From Agromyces sp. S2-1-8 (GTDB taxonomy: Bacteria; Actinomycetota; Actinomycetes; Actinomycetales; Microbacteriaceae), in the NCBI RefSeq assembly GCF_021129215.1, contig NZ_JAJOLP010000001.1, positions 1,798,001-1,862,000 on the forward strand: a stretch of DNA of 64,000 nucleotides. Reading direction: 5' to 3'. Numbering within the stretch: position 1 is the first letter of the stretch; the number at the start of each line of letters is the position of its first letter. Position numbers and translations under genes: made by a program. Of this stretch, positions 61,249 to 64,000 are shown one piece after another. The notes beneath the pieces are model-generated. The model was not told the origin of the DNA and ran no database searches. It was given only the letters and a program-made list of their open reading frames with translations.

Positions 61249-62748
61249 ATGTCGCAGCCGCCGGTGACCCGTTCGATCCCGTTGTCCGAGGAGCACCGCT
61301 GGCGTGCCTACTGGGTGTGCGTCGCCGTCGCGGCGCTCACGATCCTCGACCTGTCGAAGGTCAACGTCGGCCTTCCCTCGATCGAGGACGCCTTCGACGC
61401 GACCTCGACCGAGCTGCAGCTCATCGTCGCCGGCTACGTGCTGACGTTCGGCCTCACGCTCGTGCCCGCCGGCCGCATCGGCGACCAGCGCTCGCGCAAG
61501 ACGCTCTTCGTCGTCGGCCTCAGCCTGTTCACGCTCACGAGCCTCGTCGCCGCGCTCGCGCCGAACGCGACCGTGCTGCTCGTCGCGCGCCTCCTGCAGG
61601 GCGTCGCCGCGGGTATCCAGATGCCGCAGGTCCTCGGCATCATCCAGGAGCTCTTCCACGGCAAGGAGCGCGGAAAGGCCTTCGGCCTGTTCGGCGCCAC
61701 CATCGGGCTCGCGACGGCGTTCGGCCCGACTCTCGGCGGCCTCATGATCGCGATCGGCGGGCCGACCGACGGCTGGCGCGGCATCTTCTGGATCAACGTG
61801 CCGCTCGCGCTCATCGCGATCGCCCTCGCGATCTGGCTGCTGCCGGTCACCCGCCGCCCCTCCGACAAACCGCTGTCGCTCGACCCCGTCGGGCTCCTGC
61901 TGTTCGGTGTGACCGTGGTCGCGCTCATGTGGCCGTTCCTGCTCACGACGGGCTCGCCCGATGACGACCCGGCGCGCTGGTGGGTGCTCGTGGTCTTCGT
62001 GCTCGCGCTCACGGCGTTCGTCGCGTGGGAGCGCCGCTACGCGGCATCCGGTCGCCACCCGCTCGTGCCGCTGGGCCTGTTCGGCGTGAGCTCATTCCGC
62101 AACGGCATCTCGCTCGCGAGCGTCTACTTCGCGGCGATGCCCTCGATGTTCCTGCTGACGACGCTGTACCTGCAGCACGGGCTCGGCCTCGAGGCGGTGT
62201 TCGCCGGAATGGTGGGCATCGGCTTCGCGCTGCTGAGCGCGCTCAGCTCGTGGATCGGCGGCAACCTCGTGAACCGCCTCGGCCGACCGCTCGTCGTATG
62301 GGGGCTCGTGCTGCTGCTCGTCGGCATCGGGCTGCTCGTGCTCGCGGCGCTGGCGACCCCGCCTGCGATGACGCCGTGGGCGATGGCCGGCGCGATGGTG
62401 ATCGGCGGCGCGGGCGGCGGCCTCGTCGTCTCGCCGAACCAGACGCTGACCCTCATGGACATCCCCGTGAAGCAGGGCGGCCTCGCCGGCTCGGTGGGTC
62501 AGCTCGGCCAGCGCATCGGCACGGCCATCGGCACCGCCGTGACGCTGTCGTTGTTCTACTCGACGATCTACCGCGAATCCGAGGGCCAGCCCGATCTCGC
62601 GGTGTACCACGACGCGTACGGCGTCGGCATGCTCGCGGTCGCGGTGTTCGTCGCGATCGCCTTCGCGATCGGCGTCGCCGACCTCGGGGCCCGGCGGCGC
62701 GAGCGACGGCCGCTCGGCGAGCCGCCGACGGAGGCCGACGACGCCTGA
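61249..62748 (+). CDS. MFS drug exporter, DHA2 (14-TM) family
   Basis: The 499-residue membrane protein has about 14 hydrophobic helices. The family motifs are visible: motif A-like AGRIGDQRSRKTLFVVG, motif C-like GATIGLATAFGPTLGGLM and VNVGLPSIEDAF in TM1. It is a proton-coupled exporter of unknown, probably drug-like substrates. Its last 16 codons, with the stop, form the first copy of a 55-bp tandem repeat. No adjacent TetR-type regulator is present. Confidence 0.9.
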   Translation: MSQPPVTRSIPLSEEHRWRAYWVCVAVAALTILDLSKVNVGLPSIEDAFDATSTELQLIVAGYVLTFGLTLVPAGRIGDQRSRKTLFVVGLSLFTLTSLVAALAPNATVLLVARLLQGVAAGIQMPQVLGIIQELFHGKERGKAFGLFGATIGLATAFGPTLGGLMIAIGGPTDGWRGIFWINVPLALIAIALAIWLLPVTRRPSDKPLSLDPVGLLLFGVTVVALMWPFLLTTGSPDDDPARWWVLVVFVLALTAFVAWERRYAASGRHPLVPLGLFGVSSFRNGISLASVYFAAMPSMFLLTTLYLQHGLGLEAVFAGMVGIGFALLSALSSWIGGNLVNRLGRPLVVWGLVLLLVGIGLLVLAALATPPAMTPWAMAGAMVIGGAGGGLVVSPNQTLTLMDIPVKQGGLAGSVGQLGQRIGTAIGTAVTLSLFYSTIYRESEGQPDLAVYHDAYGVGMLAVAVFVAIAFAIGVADLGARRRERRPLGEPPTEADDA

Positions 62749-62865
62749 ACCGCGCGAGCGACGGCCGCTCGGCGAGCCGCCGACGGAGGCCGACGACGCC
62801 TGAACCGCGCGAGCGGCGCCCGCTCGGCCAGCGGCCGACGGAGGCCGACGACGCCTGAACCGCGC
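62701..62865 (+). repeat. Three tandem 55-bp repeats covering the MFS stop codon
   Basis: Units begin at 62701, 62756 and 62811, each starting GAGCG and ending TGAACCGCGC. Copies 1 and 2 are identical; copy 3 has a few substitutions. Copy 1 encodes the protein's C-terminal ERRPLGEPPTEADDA and stop. Because 55 is not a multiple of three, the later copies lie in other frames and beyond the stop. Confidence 0.92.
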
Positions 62866-62911
62866 AGCCCGTCATCGTCGCGGTTCGGCCGCCCGCTGCC
62901 ACGGACGGCGA

Positions 62912-63607
62912 TCAGCGGATCGCGAGCACCCGCGCGCGCTCGTCCTTCGGCAGGTGCTCGATCGCGGCGCGCAGCGCCGCGCGCGGCATCGTCGCCGCGT
63001 GCTCCTCGACGAACGCGAGGTGGCGCCCGGCGTCGAGATCGCCCGCCGAGCGCAGCACCCAGCCGACGGCCTTCTGCACGAACGGCGCCTCGTCGCGGGC
63101 GAGCCGCCCGGCGATCGCGAATGCGTCGTCGGTCTCGCCGCGCTTCATGAAGGCGAAGGTCGCGACGAGCGCGGTCCGCCGCTCGGGCCAGAACGACGAG
63201 GCGGCGAGGGCTGCGAGCGGGGACCGGTCACGATCGACGAGGTGGCCGCCGACGACGTCGCGGGCGGCGAGATCGACGAGGTCCCACTGATCGATGCGGT
63301 CGTGGCGGGCGAGATAGAGCTCGTAGAGCTCGGTGCGGCGGGCCTCGCCCGTGGTGCGAGCGGCGGCCGACTTGCCCATGATGCTGCAGGCGAGCGCGCG
63401 CACCTCGTGCATCGGCCGGGCGAGCAGCTGCTCGAGTTCGGCGACGGGCAGGTCGAGCGCGGTCTTCGCGAGCTCGAAGACGGCGCCCATGCGCACGCCG
63501 ATGAACGGCGCCGTCGCGTCGTCGGGGAAGTACCGGCGGTACTTCATCCGCTCGGTCTCGCTCGCCATCGCCTCGAGCGCGGAGGTCAGCCCCGCGGCAT
63601 CCGTCAT
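62912..63607 (-). CDS. DNA alkylation repair protein (AlkD family)
   Basis: The 231-residue protein is built of HEAT-like helical repeats: KYRRYFPDDATAPFIGVRMGAVFELAK, ELYLARHDRIDQWDLVDLAARDVVGGHLVDRDR and SFWPERRTALVATFAFMKRGE...APFVQKAVGWVLRSAGD, the hallmark of the AlkD glycosylase family, which removes bulky or cationic alkylated bases. GGGAGGGCGAG precedes the ATG. No other repair genes are adjacent. Confidence 0.88.
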   Translation of the reverse strand: MTDAAGLTSALEAMASETERMKYRRYFPDDATAPFIGVRMGAVFELAKTALDLPVAELEQLLARPMHEVRALACSIMGKSAAARTTGEARRTELYELYLARHDRIDQWDLVDLAARDVVGGHLVDRDRSPLAALAASSFWPERRTALVATFAFMKRGETDDAFAIAGRLARDEAPFVQKAVGWVLRSAGDLDAGRHLAFVEEHAATMPRAALRAAIEHLPKDERARVLAIR

Positions 63608-63663
63608 TCTCGCTCGCCCTCCCGCGTCGTCAGGCTTCAGGCTAGCGACCCGGCGGTGCCGTG

Positions 63664-64000
63664 TCAGGCGGCGAGATGGGCGGCCGGGGTGAGCAGCGCG
63701 GCGAGCTCGCCTGCACTCAGTTCACGACCGAAGGCCGGATGCCCCGGCTCGAGCGCGACGCCGTGCTCGAGTGCTCCGCCGTCGACCGGATCGAACCCGA
63801 TCGCGTCGATGAGGGCGGCCACCTCGGCGCGCGCGCCGGGGTCGTCGCCGACCACTGCGAGCGCACGTCGCAGGGGATCGCCGGCGGGCAGGCTGTCGTC
63901 CTCCATCTCGTGGTAGCCGAGGTGGTTGAGGGACTTGACCACGCGGGCGCGCGGGTTGCGCGCCGCGTTCTGCTCGCTCGTGGTGCGCGGGTCGGCGTCG
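63664..64000 (-). CDS. F420-dependent NADP reductase-like protein (5' part cut by window edge)
   Basis: The last 112 codons are in the window, and the frame is open to the right edge. The visible part includes ARVVKSLNHLGYHEMEDDSLPAGDPLRRALAVVGDDPGARAEVAALIDAIGFDPVDGGAL, typical of the C-terminal half of NADPH-dependent F420 reductases and related NAD(P)-binding oxidoreductases. The Rossmann nucleotide-binding N-terminus lies outside, so cofactor specificity cannot be checked. Confidence 0.8.
   Translation of the reverse strand, partial: DADPRTTSEQNAARNPRARVVKSLNHLGYHEMEDDSLPAGDPLRRALAVVGDDPGARAEVAALIDAIGFDPVDGGALEHGVALEPGHPAFGRELSAGELAALLTPAAHLAA

Noticed and set aside
62701..62865. CRISPR array
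   Set aside because: Repeats are directly adjacent without spacers, only three copies, and no cas genes are in the window.

Overview
The window is a stretch of chromosome from a high-GC Gram-positive actinobacterium, most likely a member of the Microbacteriaceae (Agromyces/Microbacterium-like). The evidence is the very high GC content, the GTG starts, the many actinobacterial marker genes (CarD, WXG100, DUF3027, DUF3263, SepX/GlpR-like, the SenX3/RegX3 pair, an IspDF fusion, the XPB helicase with its partner) and gene orders shared with mycobacteria. It is ordinary housekeeping chromosome with no prophage, transposase, integrase or CRISPR array. About 62 protein genes (two cut by the window edges) and three tRNA genes fill almost all of it.

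Layout. 1-8.8 kb: a giant secreted ThuA/sugar-dehydrogenase/PKD/CBM protein (cut at the left edge), a SAM methyltransferase, gpmA, and the phosphate-control set phoU / senX3-regX3 with a PHO box between them. 8.8-13.8 kb: an lpqE-like lipoprotein, carD, ispDF, cysS and rlmB, an order also known from mycobacteria. 13.8-22.4 kb: a DUF4032 kinase-like protein, a MsmK/UgpC-type ABC ATPase, a DsbA-like thiol oxidoreductase, tRNA-Thr(TGT), a DMT exporter, nitroreductase-msrB, DUF3263, a LytR_C protein, a cold-shock protein and a DUF3048 lipoprotein. 22.5-27.4 kb: groEL under two tandem CIRCE operators, an orphan WXG100 protein and a two-component system. 27.4-31.7 kb: a Cys-rich helix-turn-helix repressor divergent from a four-gene pterin operon (folE, FAD reductase, folP2-type DHPS paralogue, RibD/DHFR-like reductase). 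31.7-39 kb: XPB helicase and partner, cspB-like, DUF3027, DUF2530, serC, dtxR/ideR. 39-43.2 kb: two paralogous secreted cell-wall peptidases (NlpC/P60 and CHAP) flanking an HNH protein, a lactonase, and tRNA-Arg(CCT). 43.4-50.2 kb: SNF2/SWIM helicase, ligC-type ligase, Lrp regulator divergent from alanine dehydrogenase. 50.3-52.8 kb: a CstR-rhodanese-CoA disulfide reductase (persulfide) operon with its operator. 52.8-56.9 kb: a very large SF1-like protein whose ATPase motifs are degenerate. 56.9-64 kb: mscL, a FmdB-type zinc ribbon, 5-formyl-THF cyclo-ligase, galU, rimJ-like, sepX/glpR-like, tRNA-Ala(CGC), an MFS exporter with a triplicated 55-bp tail, an AlkD-like protein and an F420-dependent NADP reductase-like gene cut by the right edge.

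Three properties run through the window. First, many start codons lie 6-7 nt downstream of a TANNNT-like -10 hexamer with no Shine-Dalgarno sequence, which implies leaderless transcripts. Second, the 9-mer GAGGCATCC (or its complement) occurs 24 times by eye, in several reading frames and in intergenic DNA, far above chance. Third, convergent genes are separated by strong GC hairpins or overlap at their 3' ends. The most unusual loci are the pterin operon with its private regulator and the degenerate helicase-like gene.
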